Assembly: GCF_900102965.1 (NCBI RefSeq)
Contig: NZ_FNGM01000031.1
Span: forward strand, 1 to 57,488
Length of the DNA stretch: 57,488 nt
Direction: 5' to 3'
DNA from: Paenibacillus jilunlii
GTDB lineage: Bacteria; Bacillota; Bacilli; Paenibacillales; Paenibacillaceae
Below, piece by piece: positions 1 through 8,200 of the stretch (position 1 is the stretch's first letter; each line of letters starts with the position of its first letter). The translations under genes and the position numbers were made by a program. A model generated the notes under the pieces. The model saw nothing but the letters and a program-made list of their open reading frames with translations. It ran no database searches and was not told where the DNA came from.

Positions 1-1
1 G

Positions 2-1216
2 AACAAGAAGCGTAAATTCCATGCCTTGTACGACAAAGTCTATCGGTGGGATGTGCTGTGTGAAGCCTGGAAACGCGTGAAAGCGAACAAGGGAGCGGCA
101 GGAGTAGATGCCGTGACACTCGCAGATATTGGGGAACAAGGAGAAACAGCATTCCTCAAGTACTGTGAGCGAGAATTGAAAGAAGGCAGCTACCAACCGC
201 AACCTGTACGGCGGCACTATATCCCAAAGAAAGATGGGAAACCAAGGCCGCTAGGCATACCCACTGTGCGCGACCGCGTCATACAGATGGCAACTGAGCT
301 GGTAATTGAACCCATCTTTGAAGCAGACTTTGAAGAAGTCTCTTACGGATTTCGTCCGAAACGAAGTGCGAAAGGAGCGCTGGATCGAATCCGGAAAGCC
401 TGCAACCGCAAAGGGAATTGGGTAGTCGACGTCGATATCCAAGGTTACTTCGACAATATTAATCAAGAGAAGCTCATGAAATTGATACAGATGCGTATCA
501 ATGACAGGCGGATCCTGAAATGTATACGGAAGTGGCTACAGGCGGGAGTCATGGAAGAAGGAAACGTAAAGCGATCTGATTTAGGCACTCCGCAAGGTGG
601 CGTCATTTCACCGCTGCTGGCGAATATCTACCTGAACTACTTTGACCGATTGTGGGAGAAACACGGAAGTGGAATGGGAGAACTGACAAGGTATGCAGAC
701 GACTTTGTAGTGGTCTGCAAAACCAAAAAGGACGCCGAACATGCGTATGAACTCATACGCAGAATCATGGAACGTCTGGAACTCACCCTACACCCGACGA
801 AAACCCGAATTGTAGGCTTGTGGACAGGAGACGAAGGGTTCGACTTTTTAGGAATGCACCACCGAAAAACGAAAGCAGAAACTTCTCAAGGGAAGGTATA
901 TTATACCACGCAACAGTGGCTAACGAAGAAGGCAGAGGAACGGATCCGAGGCGTGGTCAAAAACAGATTAGCACCGCCGAGCATGCGCTCAAGATCGTTC
1001 GCGGAACAGGTGGAATGGCTCAATCCAAAAATTCAAGGATGGAGAAATTACTACTACACGAACTATAGCCAAAAGAGGTTAGCTAAGCTGGATTGGTATA
1101 TTTTGCAGAGATTAACCCGGTGGTATGCGAAGAAGAGACAACGTAGGAGATGGATGAGTTCATTATCTGAGGTTAAGCATATGGCCAACATGCATGGACT
1201 AAAAACGCTATTGTGA
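2..1216 (+). CDS. ltrA: Group II intron reverse transcriptase/maturase, 5'-truncated by window edge
   Basis: This protein reverse-transcribes and helps splice its host intron RNA. The frame is open from base 2 (N-K-K-R-K-F-H-A-L-Y-D) through a TTG at 26 that is not a real start, so the true start is outside the window. Visible landmarks are the RT fingers (IPKKDGKPRPLGIPTVRDRV), the FRPKRSAKGALD block, the GYFDNI and TPQGGVISPLLAN motifs, and the catalytic RYADDFVVVC box. The C-terminal maturase-specific domain (WRNYYYTNYSQKRLAKLDWY) ends in a basic tail. No HNH domain follows. The stop at 1214-1216 lies about 30 bases before intron domain V, the usual layout. The part seen is intact and probably functional. 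Confidence 0.93.
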   Translation, partial: NKKRKFHALYDKVYRWDVLCEAWKRVKANKGAAGVDAVTLADIGEQGETAFLKYCERELKEGSYQPQPVRRHYIPKKDGKPRPLGIPTVRDRVIQMATELVIEPIFEADFEEVSYGFRPKRSAKGALDRIRKACNRKGNWVVDVDIQGYFDNINQEKLMKLIQMRINDRRILKCIRKWLQAGVMEEGNVKRSDLGTPQGGVISPLLANIYLNYFDRLWEKHGSGMGELTRYADDFVVVCKTKKDAEHAYELIRRIMERLELTLHPTKTRIVGLWTGDEGFDFLGMHHRKTKAETSQGKVYYTTQQWLTKKAEERIRGVVKNRLAPPSMRSRSFAEQVEWLNPKIQGWRNYYYTNYSQKRLAKLDWYILQRLTRWYAKKRQRRRWMSSLSEVKHMANMHGLKTLL

Positions 1217-1246
1217 TCTGCATGCCCATGAATGACAAACATCGGA

Positions 1247-1312
1247 AAGCCGTATGAGGGAAAACCTCACGTACGGTTTGATGAGGAGGGGCTGGTTTAA
1301 ATCCAGCCCTTT
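1247..1312 (+). ncRNA. Group II intron domains V and VI
   Basis: Bases 1247-1279 form the canonical short domain V hairpin. AAGCCGTATGAGG pairs with CCTCACGTACGGTTT across a GAAA-type tetraloop, and the AGC catalytic triad sits at the base. Bases 1283-1312 form a second hairpin (GGGCTGG/CCAGCCC) with unpaired A residues in the middle, consistent with the domain VI branch-point stem. Confidence 0.85.
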
Positions 1313-1340
1313 ACTCTAGAGGAAATTATGGTTTTTTTAA

Positions 1341-1690
1341 GTTATGGATAAGGTGTGTATAAAACTGGTGATAAGTAGAAGGGCAGGAAACTCACCCATA
1401 AATGGGTGGAAATCAGCCGGATTCGATCGCCTTTTTCCAACTAACACTGGCCAAGAAGTAGGTGAACAGTGATAGTTGGAAAAAAGAAACTTATTTCTCT
1501 CAGAAATCAACAACTGTGAAATTTAAGTGGAAAAAGGGAACTTAATTGGGCGATATTACTTAGTTAGGGGCGATATGTGCTGAACTAGTTACCCTTTTTC
1601 CACTTAACCTGCGGAGAACAGGAGATTCGGGCAAATTAGTTATCCTTTTTCCACTTGGAATTGCTGAAGGACCATAAAGGGTTCCCCTAA
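1341..1690 (+). repeat. Interspersed palindrome-rich repeat, copy A
   Basis: About 350 bases of non-coding sequence recur near 32956-33259 and 45791-46145, and in decayed form at 38411-38600. Shared landmarks in order are GATAAGTAG, a block around CGGATTCGAT, CCTTTTTCCAACTA, AGTTGGAAAAA, ACTTATTTCTC, AAGTGGAAAAAGG and one or two units of AATTAGTTA-CCTTTTTCCACTT. It closes with GAAGG-CATAAAGGGTTC. The TTTTTCCAACT/AGTTGGAAAAA and AAGTGGAAAAAGG/CCTTTTTCCACTT pairs are inverted, so the element can fold into consecutive hairpins. It encodes no credible protein. It begins about 25 bases after the intron end. This copy has two terminal AATTAGTTA units, like copy C. Confidence 0.85.
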
Positions 1691-1699
1691 GGTGTTAAC

Positions 1700-1906
1700 C
1701 CCCGAAAACCTTGCACGGAATACAACAAAGTGTGATTTAAGCAGGCCGAATGGGCGAACATCTTGTACGTTATAGAACAATCTGTGTCCTAAGTACGCTA
1801 AACGGACAAAAATCTTGTGAATTGTACAACAATGTGGGCGCGGCTTCACCATATGGACGAAAATCCTGCATGTTATACAACAAATGCGGAGCTTCGTAAC
1901 CTCCAA
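1700..1906. repeat. Four imperfect tandem repeats of about 52 bp
   Basis: Four diverged units start near 1701, 1753, 1805 and 1856. The aligned core ATCTTG (or ACCTTG/ATCCTG) falls at a 51-52 base period: cttg at 1710, 1762 and 1814, cctg at 1865. Each unit carries GGACGAAAATCTTGTA-like sequence followed by a TTATACAACAA-like tract, and some units hold a short TTGT/ACAA dyad. The array directly follows repeat copy A and ends before the lysP stop. No credible reading frame or function is visible. Confidence 0.75.
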
Positions 1907-2043
1907 GACCCTTATTCACTCGCGAGGGTGATTTTGTTACTGAATTAAGAAAATATTGCACGATCTCCCGCATGTTCTGCTTCAACCACTACTCATGCGG
2001 ACGGAGGGAGCTTCTGCCCCTGGCCTCTGGTCTGAGAAGGGGC

Positions 2044-3537
2044 TTACTCCGGATGCGTGCTTAGATCGCATTGATCCAGCGGGACAATGCGGCTCTTGCG
2101 GAACCAGCGGTAGCCGAACCAGATCAGCAGGAACAGCGGCAGACTGATATAGGAGACAAGGATACCGTACCAGTCGATGCTTTCGCCTGTGAAAGCGCCG
2201 AGGTTCTGGCCAAAAACAGCGATAAGGCATAAGACCAGTGCGAAGAGCGGTCCGAAAGGGAACCATCTGGCCCGGTATGGCAATTCCGCAAGCGAATGTC
2301 CCTGCTTCACAAAAGCGCGGCGGAAACGGTAATGGCATACGGCGATGCCCAGCCAGTTAATGAAGCCGCACATTCCGGATGCATTAAGCAGCCAATTATA
2401 GACCGCACCGTCGCCAAAGAATGAGGCCAGAAAAGCCAGCATGCCGACTGCTGTGGTAACCAGCAGCGCGCCTACAGGCACCCCGCGGCGGTTGAGCCTG
2501 CCGAGGGCACGCGGTGCCATGCCATCCTTGGCCATCGCATACAGGACGCGGGTGGAAGCGTACATGCCCGAGTTCCCGGCTGACAGCACTGAACTCAGGA
2601 TGACTGCGTTCATGACAGATGCAGCAATCGCAAGCCCTGCTTTATTGAACACAATCGTGAACGGGCTGACGCCGATATCGTCAATTCCGCTGCGGAGCAG
2701 ATCGGGATTGGTGTAAGGGATCAGCAGGCCGATGACAAGTATGGCGAAGATATAGAAGATTAGAATTCGCCAGAACACCCGGCGGATGGCCAGCGGTACA
2801 TTCCGGCGCGGATTTTCACTCTCACCTGCGGCTACCCCGACAAGCTCAGTCCCCTGGAACGAGAACCCTGCAGCCATGAAGACGCCGACGAAGGCAAAAA
2901 ATCCGCCGTGGAAAGAGCTGCCGCCAAGCTGGAAGTTGCTGAAACCGACCGCCTTGCCGCCCAAAATACCGAAGATCATCAACACCCCGACCGTCAGAAA
3001 GACGATAACGGTAATGATTTTGATAATGGCAAACCAGTATTCCGATTCCCCATAGCCGCGTGCAGACAAAAAGTTGAGTCCGAACATCAGCAGCAGGAAC
3101 AGAAGGCTCCAGAGGATGGAAGGGCTGTCCGGGAACCAGTACTTAATAATTACAGTGGCAGCGGATAGCTCCGCAGCGATAGTGACCGCCCAGTTGTACC
3201 AGAAGTTCCAGCCGATGGCGAAACCGAAGGCGGGGCTGACAAACCGGGTGCCGTAGGTGCTGAAAGAGCCGGAGTCCGGCAAGTAAGTTGCCAGCTCACC
3301 CAGGCTGGTCATTAGAAAATACACCATAATGCCGACAGCAGTGTAGGCCAGCAGTGCGCCTCCCGGACCCGAAGAGGCGATAGCGCCGCCGCTCGCGAGG
3401 AACAGGCCGGTTCCGATGGAGCCGCCGAGCGCGATCATGGTTAAATGTCTGGCCTTGAAGGTTTTGCGCAGCCCCGGAGCGGGAGCTTTGCTGCTCTGCT
3501 CCAGTTTGTGCGGCTGATTATTGTTCCTGACTTGCAT
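2044..3537 (-). CDS. lysP: Lysine-specific permease, APC superfamily
   Basis: This 497-residue, 12-helix amino-acid/proton symporter of the cytoplasmic membrane closely resembles E. coli LysP by eye. Examples are PGLRKTFKARHLTMIALGG, SIGTGLF, YFLMTSLGEL, WYNWAVTIAAEL, FSFQGTELVGVAAGES, VLSAGNSGMYASTR and LPYRARWFPFGP. The start chosen is the ATG at 3537, preceded by GAGGGAG about 10 bases upstream. The frame is open further upstream, but that part runs into the riboswitch leader and is not coding. A lysine riboswitch and terminator lie directly upstream, which supports lysine as the substrate and predicts repression when lysine is plentiful. Confidence 0.93.
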   Translation of the reverse strand: MQVRNNNQPHKLEQSSKAPAPGLRKTFKARHLTMIALGGSIGTGLFLASGGAIASSGPGGALLAYTAVGIMVYFLMTSLGELATYLPDSGSFSTYGTRFVSPAFGFAIGWNFWYNWAVTIAAELSAATVIIKYWFPDSPSILWSLLFLLLMFGLNFLSARGYGESEYWFAIIKIITVIVFLTVGVLMIFGILGGKAVGFSNFQLGGSSFHGGFFAFVGVFMAAGFSFQGTELVGVAAGESENPRRNVPLAIRRVFWRILIFYIFAILVIGLLIPYTNPDLLRSGIDDIGVSPFTIVFNKAGLAIAASVMNAVILSSVLSAGNSGMYASTRVLYAMAKDGMAPRALGRLNRRGVPVGALLVTTAVGMLAFLASFFGDGAVYNWLLNASGMCGFINWLGIAVCHYRFRRAFVKQGHSLAELPYRARWFPFGPLFALVLCLIAVFGQNLGAFTGESIDWYGILVSYISLPLFLLIWFGYRWFRKSRIVPLDQCDLSTHPE

Positions 3538-3613
3538 AAGTAGGACACTCCCTCTAATTATAATGTTTCTGTTCAAGGGCTCTAACCAAGAAGCATATCC
3601 ATTCTGCAAGCGC

Positions 3614-3642
3614 AAAAAAACCGCAGACAGATTCTGCGGTTT
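3614..3642 (-). terminator. Riboswitch-controlled terminator of lysP leader
   Basis: Read on the minus strand, AAACCGCAGA and TCTGCGGTTT form a 10-bp stem around a 5-base loop, followed by a run of T. It lies between the L-box aptamer and the lysP start, the position expected for the expression platform. Confidence 0.9.
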
Positions 3643-3675
3643 CCTGTATTTACAGCTCCGCACCATACTCCCTGT

Positions 3676-3888
3676 TCAGATAGCGCAACACAGTGCCTGC
3701 CCGCAGTTTCCTGACGGGCCATGCCCTGTGACAGTTCCGTGCCTTTCGGCAACGGCCCCAGCCCGCGCAGCATCATAAGAGCAGCGGCGCAGACTTCGGC
3801 GGATATTCCTTTCGGCGGCGTTTCACAGACGGCTCTTATAGCGTCTCCACGCGCGTACTCTTTATATCCGCGACCTCTACCTCATCTT
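3676..3888 (-). promoter_or_regulatory. Lysine riboswitch (L-box) upstream of lysP
   Basis: On the minus strand the leader begins GAGGTAGAGGTCGCGG, continues with AAAGAGTA, contains GCCGAAAGG and GGGGCTGGGGC, and ends with GCGCTATC. These match the conserved L-box core (GTAGAGG-GCG, AGTA, GCCGAA, CTGG). P1 forms between GGTAG near 3880 and CTATC near 3680. Binding of lysine is expected to favour the downstream terminator and shut off the permease. The family assignment is established knowledge; the pairing was checked by eye only. Confidence 0.9.
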
Positions 3889-3987
3889 AGGTATGATGAG
3901 GCTATCTTTATAATGATATGAACACAACAGGGTTTAGTATAATGCAACTTGCCTGGGCAAGCAATGACAAATTACGGCAGGTAAGCG

Positions 3988-5121
3988 TTAGGTTCTCCGG
4001 CGCTCTGACATCTGCTGCCAGACGGTACCGGCAGCCTCTTCGCCGGAGGCGATGCGCTCAAGCGCCATTCTGGCCTGCAGGCCCACCTCGAATTCCGGGT
4101 CGTCCACAGCCAGGCTTAGTGCCTCCTGAGCCTCGGCCGTACCGACCTCATAGAGGAAGCGCGCCGCCCGCCAGCGGACCAGCTTGCTCTTGTCCGTGAG
4201 CGACGCCGTCATCACCGGCGTCGCCGCGGAATCGCCGATGTCGGACAGCGTGTCTCCGGCCGTGCGCCGCACGGCCGGGGCGCTGTCTGCCATCGCCTCA
4301 TAGAGCAGCTCCATCGCCTCGGGCGTGCGGATGTCGCCCAGGTACACGACCGCCAGCCTGCGGATATGCAGCTTGGGGTCGTGCAGCGCTGCGCGCAGCT
4401 CCGGCAGGAGCTCTGCAGTAGGCGCCAGGTCCTCCAGCGCGGCGTAGCGCACGCGCCAGTCCTCGTCCTTCAGGTCTCGCAGCAGCTCGGCCTGATCCTT
4501 CTTCTGCCGCTGCTCGACGAACTCGCCGCCAGCCCCGTGCGCGATGGCCTGCTGCACGAGGGAGTCGAGGCGTTCCTGCGGATACGCCGCTTCCAGCTCC
4601 TGCTCGACCTCGCGCGCGATGGCTTCGGGCTCGCCGTACCGCACGCCGTAATCGGTGAGCTTGCGCTCTTTGATCAGTACGGCGCTGGCGACATCCGTTA
4701 CCGCCTTCGTGAACCGGGCGGAGAGGGCGATGCGCTCCTCACCCGCGCCGGTTTTGACGCGGATCTGGATCGGGATGCCGCGGAACATCTGTACGAATAC
4801 CTGTGATTCCCCGAAGTGTGCACCGGCATTCTCATCCTCCAGGTTGAAGTCTGCACTTAGACCCTCCGCACCGAACCGGGTCTGGACCTCGCGGAGAATC
4901 GCAGCCCAGTCAGCGCTGCCTTTGCGCTCCAGCGCAGCGAAGTCGGCAGCGTGATAAATGCTGGTGACGCCCGGAATGGTGAGCATCTCCCGCGCCCAGG
5001 AAGGGGCGGAACGCTGGCTTTCCGGTGTATAGGTACGGCGGACTCCGGGCTCCAGAGTCTCATCCAGATGAAGCTTCATCGTATTGGGACTTGGAGTCGG
5101 TTCTATAAATGTGATCTTCAT
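3988..5121 (-). CDS. CvfC-like protein: Nfu N-terminal domain plus HEAT repeats
   Basis: The 377-residue cytosolic protein starts at an ATG behind AAAGGGGGAG. Residues 1 to about 85 look like the Nfu/NifU N-terminal scaffold domain (TPSPNTMKLHLDETL, then IPGVTSIYHAADF and a W-x-x-I-L-R-E segment). The C-terminal half, roughly residues 200-365, is a run of HEAT/PBS-lyase-like repeats (LRDLKDEDWRVRYAALEDL, DSAPAVRRTAGDTLSDIGD, DKSKLVRWRAARFLYEVG). This combination is the conserved virulence factor C family of Staphylococcus and bacilli, whose biochemistry is unclear. The first domain suggests a link to Fe-S proteins, but that is inference. Monocistronic, with no terminator seen. Confidence 0.85.
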   Translation of the reverse strand: MKITFIEPTPSPNTMKLHLDETLEPGVRRTYTPESQRSAPSWAREMLTIPGVTSIYHAADFAALERKGSADWAAILREVQTRFGAEGLSADFNLEDENAGAHFGESQVFVQMFRGIPIQIRVKTGAGEERIALSARFTKAVTDVASAVLIKERKLTDYGVRYGEPEAIAREVEQELEAAYPQERLDSLVQQAIAHGAGGEFVEQRQKKDQAELLRDLKDEDWRVRYAALEDLAPTAELLPELRAALHDPKLHIRRLAVVYLGDIRTPEAMELLYEAMADSAPAVRRTAGDTLSDIGDSAATPVMTASLTDKSKLVRWRAARFLYEVGTAEAQEALSLAVDDPEFEVGLQARMALERIASGEEAAGTVWQQMSERRRT

Positions 5122-5244
5122 ACGTTAGGCTCCCCCTTTGATCGGCATAATTGACTGTAAGTGCTGTACCCGCATTTTACCTCATTTCGGTCACCTAACA
5201 CAAAAGGCAGGCTGCATCAGTCCGCTTAAGCCTGGTACGAAATG

Positions 5245-5271
5245 GTTAAACTTTTAATTACATAAGGGTAT
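5245..5271 (+). promoter_or_regulatory. Candidate SigB promoter for the metallo-hydrolase gene
   Basis: GTTAAA, 15 bases, GGGTAT. The -10 is a perfect match to the SigB consensus (GTTTAA, 12-15 nt, GGGTAT) and the -35 has one mismatch. It sits about 95 bases before the ATG at 5365. SigB itself is encoded at 22149. Confidence 0.5.
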
Positions 5272-5364
5272 GCGCTCAGCGCGGCTTTTTGCAAAACGGT
5301 CCGTGGAATCCTATAGTGTAAAAGAAGAGATATTTTCCGGCAGCTTGTTAAGGAGAGATGCTGA

Positions 5365-6354
5365 ATGGCCAGAGTACGCTACAATAACATCGACAATGTC
5401 AGTACAGATAAAACGCTCAAGCAGCTCCGCCAATGGCGGGAGGAACGGCGGATGAAGAAGAAAGATTACTCCTATAAAGTACCTAATCATCCTCCGAAGC
5501 TGGAATACCTGGCGGGGAACCGTCTGGATACGACCATTACCTGGATCGGACATTCTACTTTTTTGCTTCAATATGAAGGGGTAAATATTATTACCGATCC
5601 TGTATGGGCCCGGCGGCTCGGGTTTGAGAAACGCATTACCCCGCCCGGCATTCCGCTCAGCGGGATTCCGCCCGTGGATCTGATCCTGATCTCCCATTCC
5701 CATTACGATCATCTGCATCTTGCTTCTATCCGTAAGCTGTACAAGGCGGGAACAACGCTTGTGGTGCCGGTGGGCCTGAAGCGCAAGATGGTGCGCAAAG
5801 GCTTTGTGAACTGCCTGGAAATGCAGTGGTGGGAGGAAATAAAGGTAGGCGCGGTGAAGCTGACCTTTGTCCCGACGCAGCACTGGACGCGGCGGACGCC
5901 GTTCGATACCAATACCTCCCACTGGGGCGGCTTTGTGCTGGAGCCTGCTGAGCCCGGCAAGCATCCCCAGGGGGACGGGGAGGCGCGCAGGCTGCCGCCC
6001 AATCTGTATTTTGCCGGGGACAGCGGCTTCTTCCCGGGGTTCAAGGAGATTGGCAGGCGCTTCAAGCTGCATGTGGCGCTGATGCCGATCGGGGCCTATG
6101 AGCCGGAATGGTTCATGAGCTCGCAGCATGTGACCCCTGAGGAGGCCATTCAGGCCTTTTTGGATGTGGGTGCGGAGCTGATGATTCCGATGCATTTCGG
6201 AACCTTCCGGCTGGCCGATGATACCGCACGTGAGGCGCTGGACCGGATGGAACAGGCGCGGCTGGCACAAGGGATTGCTGGGGAGCGGATACGCACCCTG
6301 GCCTACGGGGAAACACTGATTGTACATCCCGAGGAGCGCATACCCGGCCCATAG
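5365..6354 (+). CDS. MBL-fold metallo-hydrolase, NAPE-PLD/UlaG-like
   Basis: The ATG follows AAGGAGAG by 7 bases. The 329-residue protein carries the metallo-beta-lactamase zinc motif SHSHYDHLH near residue 114. It also has TQHWT, GDSGFFPGF and a PMHFGTF C-terminal histidine segment. The opening TWIGHSTFLLQYEGVNIITDPVW is characteristic of the group that includes N-acylphosphatidylethanolamine phospholipase D and UlaG-type hydrolases. The physiological substrate cannot be told from sequence; a phosphodiester or lactone is likely. No signal peptide is visible. A SigB-like promoter lies upstream, which suggests stress induction. Confidence 0.88.
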   Translation: MARVRYNNIDNVSTDKTLKQLRQWREERRMKKKDYSYKVPNHPPKLEYLAGNRLDTTITWIGHSTFLLQYEGVNIITDPVWARRLGFEKRITPPGIPLSGIPPVDLILISHSHYDHLHLASIRKLYKAGTTLVVPVGLKRKMVRKGFVNCLEMQWWEEIKVGAVKLTFVPTQHWTRRTPFDTNTSHWGGFVLEPAEPGKHPQGDGEARRLPPNLYFAGDSGFFPGFKEIGRRFKLHVALMPIGAYEPEWFMSSQHVTPEEAIQAFLDVGAELMIPMHFGTFRLADDTAREALDRMEQARLAQGIAGERIRTLAYGETLIVHPEERIPGP

Positions 6355-6416
6355 GATCACCTGCATCCACTTTTAGGGCAAAACTACACTTTATAGGGTG
6401 ATCTGCGGGCCTTTTC
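6353..6416 (+). terminator. Weak terminator-like inverted repeat
   Basis: GATCACC just after the stop pairs with GGGTGATC near 6398, and the distal arm is followed by a T-rich CCTTTTCCC. The loop is long and the T-run is interrupted, so this is only a possible terminator for the preceding gene. Confidence 0.35.
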
Positions 6417-6428
6417 CCTTGGATTTAT

Positions 6429-6436
6429 GCTATAAT
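6429..6436 (+). promoter_or_regulatory. Extended -10 promoter for ABC-F gene
   Basis: TGCTATAAT is an extended -10 element about 38 bases before the ATG at 6474. No good -35 is seen, as expected for extended -10 promoters. Confidence 0.45.
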
Positions 6437-6473
6437 GAGCCGGAACCCTAAGTGAAAAGGATGGTAATGCTTA

Positions 6474-8099
6474 ATGATCAGTACAAGCGGCGTAACACTC
6501 CGCTACGGAAAACGCGCACTATTTGAGGATGTAAACATAAAATTCACACCCGGCAACTGCTACGGCCTGATCGGGGCCAACGGTGCCGGCAAATCCACGT
6601 TTCTGAAGATTCTGTCCGGAGAGATTGAAGCCAATACCGGTGAAGTGCATATGACTCCTGGTGAACGGCTGGCAGTTCTGAAGCAGAACCATTTCGAGTA
6701 TGATGAATACCCGGTGCTGGAAACGGTAATCATGGGGCATACCCGCCTGTATGACATCATGAAGGAGAAGGATGCGCTGTATGCCAAAAGCGATTTCTCC
6801 GAAGCCGACGGCCTGCGCGCCGGTGAGCTAGAAGGGGAATTCGCCGAACTGAACGGCTGGGATGCCGAGCCGGATGCAGCGGCGATGCTGATCGGCCTCG
6901 GAATCATGCGTGAGATGCATGACAAGAAGATGGCCGAACTCAGCGGCAATGAGAAGGTCCGCGTGCTGCTGGCCCAGGCTCTGTTCGGGCGCCCGAACAA
7001 CCTGCTGCTCGATGAGCCTACCAACCATTTGGATCTGGAATCCATCGGCTGGCTGGAGAACTTCCTCATGGATTATGAGGGTACGGTTATTGTTGTATCC
7101 CATGACCGCCACTTCCTGAACAAGGTATGTACCCATATTGCGGATATTGATTTCGGCAAAATCCAGATGTATGTCGGCAACTATGACTTCTGGTACGAGT
7201 CCAGCCAGCTCGCACAGACGCTGCAGCGTGACGCGAATAAGAAGAAGGAAGACAAGATCAAGGAGCTGCAGGCGTTTATCCAGCGCTTCTCGGCCAATGC
7301 TTCCAAGTCCAAGCAGGCAACCTCCCGCAAGAAGCAGCTGGAGAAGATTACGCTGGACGATATCCGTCCATCGAACCGGAAATATCCGTTCCTCAACTTC
7401 AAGCCTGAGCGTGAGGCCGGCAAGCAGCTGCTTACGATCAGCGGCCTGACCAAAACGGTTGAAGGCGAAAAAATGCTGGATGAATTCAGTATTGTGGTCA
7501 ATAAAGGCGACAAAATCGCTTTTGTCGGTCCGAATTCCCAGCCGAAATCGCTGCTGTTCGATATCATTATGGGTGAGAAGGAAGCTGACGCCGGAGAGTA
7601 TACCTGGGGGGTTACAACAACCCAGGCTTATTTCCCCAAAGACAACTCCCGATACTTCGACGGGGTGGATATGAACCTGGTGGAATGGCTGCGCCAATAT
7701 TCCAAGGATCAGGACGAAACCTTCCTGCGCGGATTCCTGGGCCGGATGCTCTTTGCCGGTGAAGAAGCGCTGAAGAAGGCCAGTGTGCTGTCCGGGGGCG
7801 AGAAGGTCCGCTGTATGCTGGCCAAGATGATGCTGAACGGGGCGAATGTGCTCGTATTTGATGAGCCTACCAACCACTTGGATCTGGAGTCGATCACTGC
7901 GCTGAACAACGGGCTGATTGATTTTGACGGTACGATCCTGTTCACTTCCCATGACCATCAGTTCATCCAGACGATTGCCAACCGCATCATTGAAATTACA
8001 CCGGCAGGGGTTATCGACCGCACCATGACCTATGATGAGTATCTGGAGAACCCGGAAATCAAGGAAATGCGTGCCCGGATGTATCCTGTAGAGGTATAA
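6474..8099 (+). CDS. ABC-F family ATPase, YkpA/YbiT type
   Basis: This 541-residue soluble protein has two ATPase domains and no membrane segments, the ABC-F layout of ribosome-associated translation factors. Domain 1 has Walker A GANGAGKS, Walker B LLLDEPTNHLD and VSHDRHF. The linker contains RFSANASKSKQATSRKKQLEK, as in YbiT. Domain 2 has LSGGEKVR, VFDEPTNHLD and TSHDHQF. Two motifs deviate: the domain 1 signature reads LSGNE, and the domain 2 P-loop reads GPNSQPKS, with proline for the invariant glycine. The weak second P-loop may be a feature of this subfamily. A housekeeping role in translation is more likely than antibiotic resistance. The start follows AAAAGGATGG. Confidence 0.92.
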   Translation: MISTSGVTLRYGKRALFEDVNIKFTPGNCYGLIGANGAGKSTFLKILSGEIEANTGEVHMTPGERLAVLKQNHFEYDEYPVLETVIMGHTRLYDIMKEKDALYAKSDFSEADGLRAGELEGEFAELNGWDAEPDAAAMLIGLGIMREMHDKKMAELSGNEKVRVLLAQALFGRPNNLLLDEPTNHLDLESIGWLENFLMDYEGTVIVVSHDRHFLNKVCTHIADIDFGKIQMYVGNYDFWYESSQLAQTLQRDANKKKEDKIKELQAFIQRFSANASKSKQATSRKKQLEKITLDDIRPSNRKYPFLNFKPEREAGKQLLTISGLTKTVEGEKMLDEFSIVVNKGDKIAFVGPNSQPKSLLFDIIMGEKEADAGEYTWGVTTTQAYFPKDNSRYFDGVDMNLVEWLRQYSKDQDETFLRGFLGRMLFAGEEALKKASVLSGGEKVRCMLAKMMLNGANVLVFDEPTNHLDLESITALNNGLIDFDGTILFTSHDHQFIQTIANRIIEITPAGVIDRTMTYDEYLENPEIKEMRARMYPVEV

Positions 8100-8140
8100 G
8101 AACTATATATGAAGCTTTGAACACTAACCCGTTCATATGA

Positions 8141-8182
8141 AAAACGGCTGCGTCGTCCCCAAAGGGATAACGCAGCCGTTTA
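8141..8182. terminator. Bidirectional terminator between convergent genes
   Basis: AAACGGCTGCG and CGCAGCCGTTT form an 11-bp stem with A-rich and T-rich flanks. It lies between the ABC-F gene (+) and the small basic protein gene (-) and can serve both. Confidence 0.85.
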
Positions 8183-8200
8183 TGTTCAAATCTTACAAAT

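Larger units (their letters stand above)
1..1316 (+). mobile_element. Group II intron, 3' part (5' part outside window)
   Basis: The maturase reading frame is followed by a typical group II domain V hairpin and then a domain VI-like hairpin. The intron ends near 1314-1316, where the sequence reads CTTTAC just after domain VI. The 5' half of the ribozyme and the 5' splice site lie left of the window, so class and target cannot be settled here. The maturase has no visible HNH endonuclease domain, as in many bacterial class C-E introns. The exact 3' boundary is inferred to within a few bases. Confidence 0.85.

Noticed and set aside
1640..1985. Two overlapping minus-strand frames in repeat A and the 52-bp array
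   Set aside because: They arise from repeat sequence; the translated repeats reflect DNA periodicity, not a protein family.
5311..6366. Long open frame on the minus strand opposite the metallo-hydrolase
   Set aside because: It mirrors a clearly coding plus-strand gene, lacks a ribosome site and has low-complexity composition without a recognisable fold.
6828..7958. Long minus-strand open frame inside the ABC-F gene
   Set aside because: The plus strand has all ABC motifs; the antisense frame is a codon-bias shadow.
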